DNA from: Pandoraea sp. PE-S2T-3
GTDB lineage: Bacteria > Pseudomonadota > Gammaproteobacteria > Burkholderiales > Burkholderiaceae
Length of the DNA: 64,000 nucleotides
Direction: 5' to 3'
Assembly: GCF_002179965.1 (NCBI RefSeq)
Contig: NZ_NGUQ01000015.1
Span: 124,001-188,000 of the forward strand
Positions 9,051-17,688 of this stretch are shown here, one piece after another. Each line of letters begins with the position of its first letter. Positions within the stretch are counted from its first letter, which is position 1. The position numbers were made by a program, and so were the translations under genes. The notes under the pieces are model-generated. The model was not told where the DNA came from. It searched no databases and saw nothing but the letters and a program-made list of their open reading frames with translations.

Positions 9051-9646
9051 CGCGCTTTAAAGCCCCCGCCAAAAACCTGTATGAAGCCATATACGACAGC
9101 CCACTCGGCGAGATGCTGCTCGTCTCGAATGGCGACGCCCTCACCGGGGTCTATTTCTCTCGTCAGAAGTATTGCCCGGACGACGACGCGCAGCGCCGCG
9201 ACGGTGCTGACGTTGCCGTGTTGAATGACACCAAGCGCCAACTCGGCGAGTACTTTCACGAAGGACGCCGCGCGTTCACGTTGGCACTGGCCCCCGAAGG
9301 CACGCCGTTTCAGCAACAGGTCTGGGCGCAGTTGTGCAGCATTCCTTTCGGCGAGACCCGCAGCTATGGCGATCTCGCTCACGCCCTCGGCGACGCCAAC
9401 AAATCGCGCGCGGTCGGTGCGGCCAATGGCCGGAATCCGATAACGATCATCGTGCCGTGTCATCGGGTGATCGGCGCGGACGGCACGCTCACGGGCTACG
9501 CCAGCGGTGTGGAGCGCAAACTTGCGCTGCTCTCGCTGGAAGGTGCCGCGCTGGCGGCCGTCGACGCCGCAACCGGCACAAAACGCAGCGCCGCCACGGC
9601 CCGCACGCGACTTTCCGCCCCGGCCAATCTTGCTTTTGACTTCTGA
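9047..9646 (+). CDS. ogt: Methylated-DNA--protein-cysteine methyltransferase
   Basis: 199 aa. It removes methyl groups from O6-methylguanine by irreversible transfer to its own cysteine. The active-site motif PCHRVIGADGTLTGYASG is complete, and FQQQVWAQLCSIPFGETRSY is the DNA-binding helix region. The ATG overlaps the stop of the Ada-AlkA gene (ATGA), and AGGAG lies upstream inside that gene, so the two are translationally coupled. Together they rebuild the full Ada regulon functions: sensor, glycosylase and alkyltransferase. The last ~25 residues are a low-complexity Ala/Thr/Arg tail. Confidence 0.95.
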   Translation: MTRFKAPAKNLYEAIYDSPLGEMLLVSNGDALTGVYFSRQKYCPDDDAQRRDGADVAVLNDTKRQLGEYFHEGRRAFTLALAPEGTPFQQQVWAQLCSIPFGETRSYGDLAHALGDANKSRAVGAANGRNPITIIVPCHRVIGADGTLTGYASGVERKLALLSLEGAALAAVDAATGTKRSAATARTRLSAPANLAFDF

Positions 9647-9822
9647 CCACTGACGCCGGCGGGTGCGCCGGGCTCCCCCTCACCCGCCGAAGATGTCGCC
9701 TGCGGGCACTGCGAAGTGCCCCGTATTCACGCGAATACCTTACCTTGCCGGTAACCGTCCCCTCAATCGCGTTGCCGCATGCCGTACAATCGTGAGTTCA
9801 TGTGTTTCTGCCTTGCACGACT

Positions 9823-11001
9823 ATGCGCCCACGCACCGCCAAAAGACTGACCCCCGACGCTGAAAAGCTGGTCGGCCACGCGCTTGCGCTGGCTGCCTCA
9901 GGCAGCCGTATCGAAGACCGCTTTTGGGAAGCCCAACTCGACACGCTGCTCACACGCGTGCTGCGCACCGGCAACCAACCCGCCATCGATGCTGCGCTCG
10001 ACCACCTGCAAGCCAATCACAGCGAGGCCTACGGCGCGCTCGCCGATCTGATCGAATCGCAAAGCGAATCGGCCGAACCGGAAGCCGACGGCAAGGACTG
10101 GGACGGTCTGCTGATCGCCATCCCGATTCTCGCGTGGACGCGCTACGCGATTCCCTCGGGCCCGGTGAAGGACGACGCCCTGATGCCGATTCGCGCGCAT
10201 CTGCACGCCCACGTGCTGGCCGACGCAGCCCGCGTATCGATCTCTCCGTATCTCTACAGCATCGACCAACTGCCGCGCACGCACTGCGAGTCGTGGAAGG
10301 TCACGCAGCAACTCGTGCGTGCTGCCGTCGACAACGCAGAGGTGAAGCATCCCGGCAACGATCTGCCGGAGACGGCCCCGATTCTCGCCGACCCGCGTTT
10401 CCTGCTCGCCGCTGTCGTGGTGGCCAAGGGCGCCCCGATGTTCCGCTGGCAGGAAGAGGACGCCCGTCACGCCGAGCGCGGTCAATGTCAGGAAGCGTGG
10501 ACCGCACAAGGCGGCCCGAATCTGAACGCGCTGCTGCCGGGCTGCGAGATCGAATGCCTGCTGCCGGACGCGTACTACGCCAGTTGCCGCGAGGCTGACG
10601 AACGCATTCGTCCGCACACGATTCGCACGGCCCTGCGCTACCTCGAAGACGTGCTCACGCTCACGCCGACCGAGTTGCGTGCCGTGGTTGCGGGCTTCGG
10701 CGAACAGAACATCGACGAGTACCGCATTGGCTTCACGCAACGCGGCAGCAACGACGTGATCTATGGCGTCGTGTGGCCGTTGTACGGCCGTGAAAACGGC
10801 GAAGTCGAAGGCGGCACACTCGACGAAGTCACCGACCTGTTGAAAGCCTGCGGCGTGACGGAAATTCGCAAGCATCCGGGACGCTTCGACCCCGAGTATT
10901 GCGACGATTGCGGCGTGCCGCTGTATCCGGACCCGGTTGGCGAAGTCGTTCACGCCGAAATGCCGGAAGACGCCGAACCGAGCCGCCCGCACTTCCACTA
11001 A
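9823..11001 (+). CDS. DUF2863 family protein
   Basis: 392 aa. I recognise it as the DUF2863 family, which is largely confined to Burkholderiales and has no known function. The sequence is soluble, with no signal peptide or membrane helix. It has an acidic stretch near residues 75-90 and ends with a possible zinc knuckle, YCDDCGVPLYPD. I use the ATG at 9823 (MRPRTAKRLTPDAE). An in-frame ATG seven codons earlier is equally poor in ribosome-binding signal. It is followed by a strong terminator and is probably monocistronic. Confidence 0.8.
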   Translation: MRPRTAKRLTPDAEKLVGHALALAASGSRIEDRFWEAQLDTLLTRVLRTGNQPAIDAALDHLQANHSEAYGALADLIESQSESAEPEADGKDWDGLLIAIPILAWTRYAIPSGPVKDDALMPIRAHLHAHVLADAARVSISPYLYSIDQLPRTHCESWKVTQQLVRAAVDNAEVKHPGNDLPETAPILADPRFLLAAVVVAKGAPMFRWQEEDARHAERGQCQEAWTAQGGPNLNALLPGCEIECLLPDAYYASCREADERIRPHTIRTALRYLEDVLTLTPTELRAVVAGFGEQNIDEYRIGFTQRGSNDVIYGVVWPLYGRENGEVEGGTLDEVTDLLKACGVTEIRKHPGRFDPEYCDDCGVPLYPDPVGEVVHAEMPEDAEPSRPHFH

Positions 11002-11040
11002 AGCCAATGTGCGCCACGTGCGCACAACCTCGACGGCAAA

Positions 11041-11075
11041 ACAAAGGCCATGCGCTCATCACGCATGGCCTTTGT
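11041..11075. terminator. Bidirectional terminator between DUF2863 and the TrmB-like gene
   Basis: ACAAAGGCCATGCG pairs perfectly with CGCATGGCCTTTGT around a seven-base loop. The 14-bp stem ends in AT-rich flanks on both sides. It lies between convergent genes and can serve both. Confidence 0.8.
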
Positions 11076-11110
11076 CATTACAGCGGCCAACTCACGCGGC
11101 CCCTGTCTTC

Positions 11111-11812
11111 CTACAGCGTCACTTGTCCCGTCGGTGACTCGCCCGGCAGCGTTGCCACGCAACGATGCAGCGCATGCCCGGACGCCAGATATTTACGCTC
11201 GAACGGTGTGACGGGTGTCTCGGGGTTCCAGACTTCCACCGCCGGCTTCACGCCCGAGAGCCGCTCGACGGCCAGCGCAAACTCTTCGACGTACACATCC
11301 CAATTGCTGCGGCACTCCAGCACACCACCGAGTGCAACGATCGTCGGGAACACGGCATGGCCCTGCCAGCGACGCGAGAGTTGTCCGATCTTCGGCCAAG
11401 GGTTGGGATACAGGATGTAATGACGCGCCGGCCGAATATCGGCAGCGAGCAACTGCCGCCAGAAGTCGACGAGATCGGCGCGCACCCACACGAAATTCTC
11501 GGGCCAGACCTCACCCCACCAATCTTTGCCGCGCACGATGCGGCTCTCCGATTGATCGATGCCGATGACGAAATGATCGGGAAACTGTGTCGCGAGGTGC
11601 AGCGTACTTTCGCCGACACCACAGCCCGCATCGATGATGAGCGGCGGCGAACCCACCGAGCGCCAGACGGCAATCGCCGTGTCGAAAGCGGCTGCGCTAT
11701 AGGCCGCGAGCGGCTTGCGAAACGTGGCGTCACGGTGTCGCGCGACGAGTTCGGCGAGCTTGTCATGCGGGCCGGGCTGCGCGCTGGCGACGGTGCGGGA
11801 ATTAGCAAACAT
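11111..11812 (-). CDS. TrmB-like SAM-dependent methyltransferase (N7-guanine tRNA methyltransferase family, atypical)
   Basis: 233 aa. The TrmB fold is visible: SAM-binding motif IIDAGCGVGESTLHLA, the acidic loop GIDQSESRI, and the signature region HYILYPNPWPK followed by SRRWQGHAVF. Canonical TrmB has FPDPWPKKRH/RRR here; in this protein the Asp of DPW, which is important for catalysis, is Asn. It may therefore be a divergent paralogue and not the housekeeping tRNA enzyme. I start at MFANSRTVASAQPG (11812). An upstream in-frame ATG at 11911 would add a basic, Phe/Arg-rich segment. Neither start has a convincing ribosome-binding site. Confidence 0.75.
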   Translation of the reverse strand: MFANSRTVASAQPGPHDKLAELVARHRDATFRKPLAAYSAAAFDTAIAVWRSVGSPPLIIDAGCGVGESTLHLATQFPDHFVIGIDQSESRIVRGKDWWGEVWPENFVWVRADLVDFWRQLLAADIRPARHYILYPNPWPKIGQLSRRWQGHAVFPTIVALGGVLECRSNWDVYVEEFALAVERLSGVKPAVEVWNPETPVTPFERKYLASGHALHRCVATLPGESPTGQVTL

Positions 11813-12302
11813 GCGACGAAGAGCAGAAAGAAAAACGAGCGGAAAACATCTGCGTAAAACGAAACGAACGCGGAAAAACCGCCGGTATTCAAGCGATTGC
11901 GCGGCGTACATCGATGCCACAATCGCGGTCCTTTGCGAAAAACCATCGCCGATATTTCTCGGCATGACCGCAGCACTTACCCACCATTGGCAGCGCGTGC
12001 AATCGCGCGAAACACGGACAAGATGGCGAGCATTGTAGCGCGCCGTAACTTTCAAGCTTCGGCGAAACACGCGGGCGTGCCCCGCCTGAAGGGCGTCGGC
12101 GACTTTTTTTCGGTTAAGATTGAACTCGCTTTCGCCGTTGTCTTTCAAATAGCGGCTAAGCCCTTTCACGAGCGTCGCGCGTGCAGAACTCACTGAATGA
12201 GTCATCGCGCAGTCGCATTGCTCCGCAGCGTTGTGCGTCCATGTGCCGGTGAGTGGCATGTCGTCAGGTTCCGCCCGAACGCCCCCGAGAATACATCTAG
12301 CA

Positions 12303-12968
12303 ATGTCGAATCGATTTCTTCAACGCGCCGCAGGCGTGGTCATGCGAGCCGTGCGCCAGGTCGCCGGTCTCGCAGCCATGGCTGCGCCGCTGTGTCTGTC
12401 GGCCCTGCCGGCACCGGCACAAGCCTTTACGCTCGAACAGCACCGTGCGCTGGTCGAGCAATTCATCAACACCCGTCATGCCGACCCGCTGGTGGCCGAT
12501 TGCGCTGCTCACGCGAGTTTTGTCGTCGCGACGTTGCCCGGTTACGAGAGTGTCGACTATGGCGACACGGCGCTCGATCCGGCGCATGCGAAAGTCGAGC
12601 CGTGGAACGGCCCGTTCGATGATCGCAAGCAACGCGTGGATGTGACGCAGATGGTGCAGCTCGATGGCGTGGGCAAGCGCACGAACGGCCAGACGGACAA
12701 CATCCACATCCGTTGTGGTTATGCCGATGGCCGCATGATGGGCTTCGACTACACGTCGCCGCTGCCGCAGGTCGAACAACCGGTCAAACGCGCCGCACGC
12801 AATACGCGCGGCACGCGAGGCAATGCGGCACATGCCACCGGTAAGTCGAGCGGCAAGAAGAGTACTGCGGCCAAGTCGTCGGGGACCAAATCGACGGCGA
12901 AGTCGACGGCAAAGTCAGGTACCGCCAAGAAGAGCACGACGACGGCCAAGAAGAAGACGACGAACTGA
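12303..12968 (+). CDS. Exported protein with histone-H1-like Lys/Ser/Thr/Ala tail, unknown function
   Basis: 221 aa. A signal peptide spans about residues 1-41 (VAGLAAMAAPLCLSALPAPA, cleaved near AQA). A globular domain of about 105 residues follows (FTLEQHRALVEQFINTRH to GFDYTSPLPQ) with two cysteines that could form a disulphide. The last ~60 residues are almost only Lys, Ser, Thr, Ala and Gly in repeats such as KSSGKKSTAAKSSG and KSTAKSTAKSG. I do not recognise the globular domain. The tail could bind nucleic acid or envelope polyanions. I start at MSNRFLQRAAG because the signal peptide then fits; longer in-frame starts exist. Confidence 0.65.
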   Translation: MSNRFLQRAAGVVMRAVRQVAGLAAMAAPLCLSALPAPAQAFTLEQHRALVEQFINTRHADPLVADCAAHASFVVATLPGYESVDYGDTALDPAHAKVEPWNGPFDDRKQRVDVTQMVQLDGVGKRTNGQTDNIHIRCGYADGRMMGFDYTSPLPQVEQPVKRAARNTRGTRGNAAHATGKSSGKKSTAAKSSGTKSTAKSTAKSGTAKKSTTTAKKKTTN

Positions 12969-12975
12969 TGGCAAC

Positions 12976-13010
12976 CGATGCCGTCACGCCATTGCGGTGT
13001 GACGGCATCG
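12976..13010. terminator. Stem-loop between convergent genes
   Basis: CGATGCCGTCAC pairs with GTGACGGCATCG around an 11-base loop. It lies between the stop of the exported H1-tail protein and the stop of the M14 peptidase gene. There is no strong T-run, but its position suits a bidirectional terminator. Confidence 0.6.
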
Positions 13011-13018
13011 TCGTCAGA

Positions 13019-14176
13019 TCAAACCGTCTGGGCCTTGTCGGCCTGCATCTGCGACTCGATAGCCGCAAGCATCGACGCGCCCAGTGCCGCACTGCGCGCG
13101 CCGCTCCAGCCGACGTTGGCATCGGGGCGGTTGGCGTTGTCCTTGAACGGCATCTCCAGCGTCAGCGACAGGCAGTCGAAGCGGCGTGCGATCCACTTCG
13201 AAGCCAGCTTGAGCGATTCCGCCGCGTGCTTGCCCGGCGGGTAGCCGAACTTGTCCTGAAAATCGAGACTCGCGGCCTTGAAACGCTCGATGTAAGCGCG
13301 CTCACGGGCCAGCATCGCCTCGCTCGCGCCTTCCACGCCCTCGTTGCCCGCGACGAACACGTACGGCAGCGCTTCGTCGCCGTGAATGTCGAAGAACATG
13401 TCGCAGCCCGTCGCCTCGATGGCGGCACGCACGTGAAACACCTCCGGGCTGCGCGTCAGATCGGGTTCGAGCCATTCGCGATTCAGGTTCGCGCCGGCGG
13501 CATTGGTGCGCAGATTGCCACGCGCCGACCCATCGGGATTCATGTTCGGCACGATATGGAAGACGGCCTCCGCCAGCAGCGCCTTCGCGAGCGGATCGCC
13601 TGCCCAGTCGCCTGCCCCCAGCAAGCGGCGCATCAGCCCTTCCACGAACCACTCTGCCATCGTCTCGCCCGGATGCTGACGCGCGATGATCCAGATATGG
13701 CGCTTGCCGTCGCCGACTTCGCCGATAGTCAGCAACGTCATGTCGCGGCCGTCGAGGGTGGCCCCCAGCGAGCGCGAACGCACGAGCGGCGAGTTTTGCG
13801 CCGTGCCCAGCAACGCCAGATGGCGCTCCTCGGCGTACGGCTCGAAGTACGCCAGATAAACGCTGTCGTGCGACGGCGTGAACGACACGGTCATCGTGCG
13901 GCCGTCATACGTGGTCGGCACGCGAAACCACGTCACGCGGTCATACGACGCCACCGCGCGATAGTCCTGCCAGCCGCGCGGATACGACGTTTCGCTCGCG
14001 TTGTCGAAGACGATCCGGCACGGCGTACCCGCCACACCCTGCACGCGAAAATGAAACCACTGCGAGAACTCGGCCGCGTTGTCCTGCGGAATGCGCACGT
14101 GAATGTCGTCGGCGCGCTCGGCGCTCACCACGTGGATGGCGCCGCTATCGAACGTGCTGCTGATGAATACGGTCAT
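13019..14176 (-). CDS. M14-family zinc carboxypeptidase, cytosolic carboxypeptidase (CCP) type
   Basis: 385 aa. An N-terminal beta-rich domain (~1-120), with FHFRVQGV and YSRVTWFRVP-like strands, precedes the M14 catalytic domain. This is the two-domain layout of cytosolic carboxypeptidases that trim acidic side chains or C-terminal residues. Zinc ligands are His168 and Glu171 in RQHPGE and His265 in DIHGDE. NPDGSARGNLR supplies substrate binding, and the general base is Glu341 in TLEMPFKD. The catalytic set is complete. GAGG precedes the ATG at 14176 by seven bases; a longer frame begins at 14215. There is no signal peptide, so it is probably cytoplasmic. The natural substrate in bacteria is unknown. 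Confidence 0.87.
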   Translation of the reverse strand: MTVFISSTFDSGAIHVVSAERADDIHVRIPQDNAAEFSQWFHFRVQGVAGTPCRIVFDNASETSYPRGWQDYRAVASYDRVTWFRVPTTYDGRTMTVSFTPSHDSVYLAYFEPYAEERHLALLGTAQNSPLVRSRSLGATLDGRDMTLLTIGEVGDGKRHIWIIARQHPGETMAEWFVEGLMRRLLGAGDWAGDPLAKALLAEAVFHIVPNMNPDGSARGNLRTNAAGANLNREWLEPDLTRSPEVFHVRAAIEATGCDMFFDIHGDEALPYVFVAGNEGVEGASEAMLARERAYIERFKAASLDFQDKFGYPPGKHAAESLKLASKWIARRFDCLSLTLEMPFKDNANRPDANVGWSGARSAALGASMLAAIESQMQADKAQTV

Positions 14177-14199
14177 GACTCGCCTCGCTGGCTGCAATG

Positions 14200-14224
14200 A
14201 AAAACCCCGGGACACGGCCCGGGG
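14200..14224 (-). terminator. Rho-independent terminator after yaaA
   Basis: On the minus strand CCCCGGG pairs with CCCGGGG around a six-base loop and is followed by TTTTT. It lies 18 bases after the yaaA stop and just before the M14 gene start, so the latter needs its own promoter within a very short gap or depends on read-through. Confidence 0.8.
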
Positions 14225-14241
14225 CTAAAGGTAAGTGCGGG

Positions 14242-15021
14242 TCAGGCCACGCGACGGCGGAACACCCACAGCGCGTCGTTCGACACGCTGTCGTCGAAGG
14301 CGTAGCCCTCGCTGTCGAAGGCCTTGAGTTGCTGCACATCGGTCACGCCCTGCTCGATGGCGTAACGCGCCATCAACCCGCGTGCCCGCTTGGCGTAGAA
14401 GCTGATGATCTTGTACTTCCCGCCCTTCCAGTCTTCGAACACCGGCGTGATGACCGGCGCAGCCACCAGCCGGCGCTTGATCACGCGGAAATACTCTTCC
14501 GAAGCCAGATTCACCAGCACGCGGCGCGTTTCCGGGTGTTCGGTGAGCGACGTATTGATCGTGTCCGTCACGCGCTCGCCCCAGAAGGCATACAGGTCGC
14601 GGCCACGCTTGTTGGCAAAGCGCGTGCCCATCTCCAGCCGGTACGGTTGCAGCAGATCGAGCGGACGCAGCACACCGTACAGACCCGAGAGAATGCGCAG
14701 ATGGCGCTGTGCAAATTCGAGTTGCGGCGCGCTCAGGGTACGGGCGGACAGGCCTTCGTAGACGTCGCCGTTGAAAGCGAGCACGGCCTGCTTGGCATTC
14801 GAGGTATCGAAACGGGGCGTCCAGTCGGCGTAGCGCGTGGCGTTCAGCGCGGCGAGCTGGTCGGAGATGCTCATCAGCGAGCCGACCTGCGCCGGGCTCA
14901 GGGCGCGCAGGCCGTCGATCAGTTCGGCGGCCTCGTCGACGAATTGCGGCACGGTGTGCGTGCTCACGTGCGGGGGTGTTTCGTAGTCGAGCGATTTGGC
15001 CGGCGAGAGAACAATTATCAT
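14242..15021 (-). CDS. yaaA: Peroxide stress protein YaaA (DUF328/UPF0246)
   Basis: 259 aa, standard length. It begins [17 protein letters not shown] and contains [19 protein letters not shown] and [11 protein letters not shown], all YaaA signatures. In E. coli YaaA belongs to the OxyR response and lowers free iron during peroxide stress; the fold binds DNA. No OxyR site could be assigned here. The gene is divergent from the PIN-domain gene, 46 bases apart, and is closed by an intrinsic terminator. Confidence 0.93.
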   Translation of the reverse strand: MIIVLSPAKSLDYETPPHVSTHTVPQFVDEAAELIDGLRALSPAQVGSLMSISDQLAALNATRYADWTPRFDTSNAKQAVLAFNGDVYEGLSARTLSAPQLEFAQRHLRILSGLYGVLRPLDLLQPYRLEMGTRFANKRGRDLYAFWGERVTDTINTSLTEHPETRRVLVNLASEEYFRVIKRRLVAAPVITPVFEDWKGGKYKIISFYAKRARGLMARYAIEQGVTDVQQLKAFDSEGYAFDDSVSNDALWVFRRRVA

Positions 15022-15067
15022 AGGGGGTGCAGCGTTCCTGCGAAAACGAAAACCGTCATTCTATCCA

Positions 15068-15580
15068 ATGCTTCAAAACGCTGTTGCCTCGCCCGCCGAA
15101 CGGGCCTTTGCCGAACATCTCGATACGCTCGCTACGCCGCCGCGCGTGGTGTTCGACACCAATGTCTGGATCGACCTGCTCGTGTTCGACGATCCGGTGG
15201 CGCGCCCCGTGCGCGACGCCCTCCTCGATCACAAGCTGACCGCGCTCATGGCGCAACGCTGCCGCGATGAACTGGCCGTCGTGCTCACTTACCCGCAATT
15301 CGTCTCGCGCGCCGTGGATAACGACGCCGCGCTGGCGTGGGTCGACAGCCACACGCAGCGCATCGTCGTGCCCGAGGACGCCCCGCCGCCTGCGCAATTG
15401 CCGCTGTGCCGCGACCGCGACGATCAGAAGTTTCTCGAAGCCGCCCGCGACGGTCAGGCGCACTGGCTGGTGAGCAAGGACAAAGCCGTGCTGAAGTTGC
15501 GCAGCCGCGTGGCCCGCCAGTTCGGCTTCCGGATCGTGACGGCCAGCGCGTTCGTCTCGCTGCTCATGGCCGGACGTTGA
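15068..15580 (+). CDS. PIN-domain protein (putative toxin-type RNase, no partner antitoxin nearby)
   Basis: 170 aa. The PIN acidic residues are visible: Asp30 in RVVFDTNVWIDLL, Glu68 in CRDELAVVL, and Asp118/119 in CRDRDDQKFLEAA, near the motif LVSKDKAVL. It matches the 'putative toxin-antitoxin system toxin component, PIN family' type. PIN toxins cut RNA in a metal-dependent way. There is no small antitoxin gene on either side (yaaA is divergent, the aminotransferase downstream), so a TA role is unsupported; in Burkholderiales this kind often occurs alone. I start at MLQNAVASPAERAF. A longer frame from 14996 would overlap the yaaA coding region. Confidence 0.8.
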   Translation: MLQNAVASPAERAFAEHLDTLATPPRVVFDTNVWIDLLVFDDPVARPVRDALLDHKLTALMAQRCRDELAVVLTYPQFVSRAVDNDAALAWVDSHTQRIVVPEDAPPPAQLPLCRDRDDQKFLEAARDGQAHWLVSKDKAVLKLRSRVARQFGFRIVTASAFVSLLMAGR

Positions 15581-15693
15581 TCCTGCCTGATCTTGTCTGA
15601 TCCCGTCTGGTCCTCCCGCCACCGGCACGCGGCGCGTGTCGGCGGTAAAATGAGCGCCATCGTCCAACCCGACCCGCATTTCGCCCTGCCTCA

Positions 15694-16884
15694 ATGAACG
15701 CGCCCCACACCGCTTCTGCTGCCCCGGCCCCGCTGGCCGCACCGGCTCTCATCTCCCGCCTGCCGAACGTCGGCACCACCATCTTCACCGTGATGTCGGC
15801 ACTGGCTGCCGAGAAGCAGGCGGTGAACCTCGGTCAGGGCTTCCCCGATTTCGAGTGCGATCCGAAGATCGTCGACGCCGTCTCGCGCGCCATGCGCGAC
15901 GGTCACAACCAGTACCCGCCGATGGCCGGTGTGCCCGCGCTGCGTCAGGCGATCGCCGCGAAGATCGGCCAGTTGTATGGCCAGCATTACGACTGGAATA
16001 CGGAGATCACCGTGACGGCGGGTGCCACGCAGGCACTGCTCACGACGATTCTGGCGACCGTGCATCCCGGCGATGAAGTCATCGTGTTCGAGCCGACGTA
16101 CGACAGCTATGTGCCGTCCATCGAACTGGCGGGCGGCAAGCCGGTGTTCATCACGCTCGAAGCCCCCGAATTCCGCATCCCGTTCGACAAGCTCGCCGCA
16201 GCCATCACGCCGCGCACGCGCCTGATCCTGTTCAACACGCCGCACAACCCGAGCGGCACGGTGTGGCACGAACAAGATCTGGTGAAGCTCGCCGAGATCG
16301 TGGCCGGCACCGATGTGCTGCTGCTCTCGGACGAGGTCTACGAGCACATGGTGTACGACGGCAAGCGCCACGAGAGCGTGGCGCGGCACCCTGAATTGGC
16401 TCGCCGCAGCTTCATCGTGTCGAGCTTCGGCAAGACGTACCACGTCACGGGCTGGAAGGTCGGCTTCGTCGCCGCGCCCGCCCCGCTCATGGCCGAATTT
16501 CGCAAGGTGCACCAGTTCAACGTGTTCACGGTGAACACGCCCATGCAGGTCGGCCTTGCCGACTACATGCGCGATCCGGCGCCGTACGTCGAACTGGCAG
16601 GCTTCTATCAGAAGAAGCGCGACCTGTTCCGCGACGGCCTCGCCAACACGCGTTTCAAACTGCTGCCGTGTGAAGGCACGTACTTCCAGTGCGTGGACTA
16701 CAGCGCGATCAGCGACATGAGCGAAGCCGACTTCGCGCTGTGGCTCACGGGCGAAATCGGCGTCGCCGCCATTCCTGTGTCGGCGTTCTATCACGCGCCG
16801 CATGAGTCGGGCGTGGTGCGCTTCTGCTTCGCCAAACGCGACGACACGCTGCGCGAAGCGCTCGCACGTCTGGCGAAGATCTGA
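15694..16884 (+). CDS. PLP-dependent aminotransferase, methionine aminotransferase (YbdL) type
   Basis: 396 aa, fold-type I class I/II aminotransferase. LGQGFPDFECDP and NQYPPMAGVPALRQAI are the substrate-entrance motifs of the YbdL/kynurenine-aminotransferase subgroup. PLP contacts are AGATQAL, NTPHNPSG and LLSDEVYEHMVYDG. The Schiff-base lysine is in SSFGKTYHVTGWKVG. YbdL transaminates methionine, and also His and Phe, with keto acids. There is no close functional partner: the PIN gene is 113 bases upstream, and a convergent GST gene follows 30 bases after the stop. The exact substrate is inferred from the subgroup only. Confidence 0.87.
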   Translation: MNAPHTASAAPAPLAAPALISRLPNVGTTIFTVMSALAAEKQAVNLGQGFPDFECDPKIVDAVSRAMRDGHNQYPPMAGVPALRQAIAAKIGQLYGQHYDWNTEITVTAGATQALLTTILATVHPGDEVIVFEPTYDSYVPSIELAGGKPVFITLEAPEFRIPFDKLAAAITPRTRLILFNTPHNPSGTVWHEQDLVKLAEIVAGTDVLLLSDEVYEHMVYDGKRHESVARHPELARRSFIVSSFGKTYHVTGWKVGFVAAPAPLMAEFRKVHQFNVFTVNTPMQVGLADYMRDPAPYVELAGFYQKKRDLFRDGLANTRFKLLPCEGTYFQCVDYSAISDMSEADFALWLTGEIGVAAIPVSAFYHAPHESGVVRFCFAKRDDTLREALARLAKI

Positions 16885-16914
16885 CGCCGGGCGGTCTTGC
16901 ACCGCCTCGCCGAA

Positions 16915-17586
16915 TTACGCCTCGGACTTCTTCGCTTGCTGCGCCTGCTGATAAGCCTTCATCTCGGCGCGCGTGCGCTGGAACGATTCGCGCTCGGCGA
17001 GCACTTTGCCGTACGCCTTCCAGTCGACACCCGCGGCTTGCAGGAAGTCTTCGCCGAACACGGCCTGCGTTGCCATACCGATGATCGGCAGGTGAATACC
17101 GGCAGCGACGTCGGCCATCGTGAACTGTTCACCGGCGACATACGGCGCGAACTTCGCAATCCGCTTGAACGCGATGATGTTGCGGCGGAGCAGCTTTTCG
17201 GTGCGTGCACGCGTGCCTTCCGACGCGGTACCGCCAAAGAACGCCTGCCCGTAGACCTCACGCGCCACCAACTCGAGATGCAGCTCGAGCATCGTGATCA
17301 GCTCGCGCTCCTTGGCTTGCTGCCAAACATCCTTGGAAAACAGCGCGGGCGTCGGGTGCGTGACTTCGAGGTAATCGCAGATCACCTGCGACTCGGCGAG
17401 ATAGCCGCGCTCGGTTTGCAGATACGGCACCTTGCCCAGCGGCGAGCATTGCAGCAGTGGCTCGTCCTGACTCGGAATGGATTCTGACTCTTCGAAGGCC
17501 ACGCCCTTCTCGTACAGCACGACCTTGACCTTGTTGTAGTAATTGCTGATCGGAAATCCGTACAACTTCAACATGATGTCTCCCAT
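16915..17586 (-). CDS. Glutathione S-transferase
   Basis: 223 aa with a thioredoxin-like N-domain (LKLYGFPISNYYNKVKVVLYE, SPLGKVPYLQ, YLAESQVICDYLE) and an all-helical C-domain containing EQFTMADVAAGIHLP. The Ser/Tyr near SNYYNK would activate glutathione. The chosen ATG (17586) follows GGAGAAAACACC. The frame could start upstream at 17655 but without a ribosome-binding site. It conjugates glutathione to electrophiles; the substrate cannot be told from sequence. It is next to the LysR-oxidoreductase-MFS group but is separated from the LysR gene by about 100 bases on the same strand, so it could be downstream in the same transcript. Confidence 0.88.
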   Translation of the reverse strand: MGDIMLKLYGFPISNYYNKVKVVLYEKGVAFEESESIPSQDEPLLQCSPLGKVPYLQTERGYLAESQVICDYLEVTHPTPALFSKDVWQQAKERELITMLELHLELVAREVYGQAFFGGTASEGTRARTEKLLRRNIIAFKRIAKFAPYVAGEQFTMADVAAGIHLPIIGMATQAVFGEDFLQAAGVDWKAYGKVLAERESFQRTRAEMKAYQQAQQAKKSEA

Positions 17587-17688
17587 GGTGTTTTCTCCGT
17601 AGGGCAGTGTAAGGCCTGCCTCGGCGGTTGACGACGAATTTGCGACCGCAATCACGGGTAGAACGTCTCGAAAATCGCGGCGATGGTG

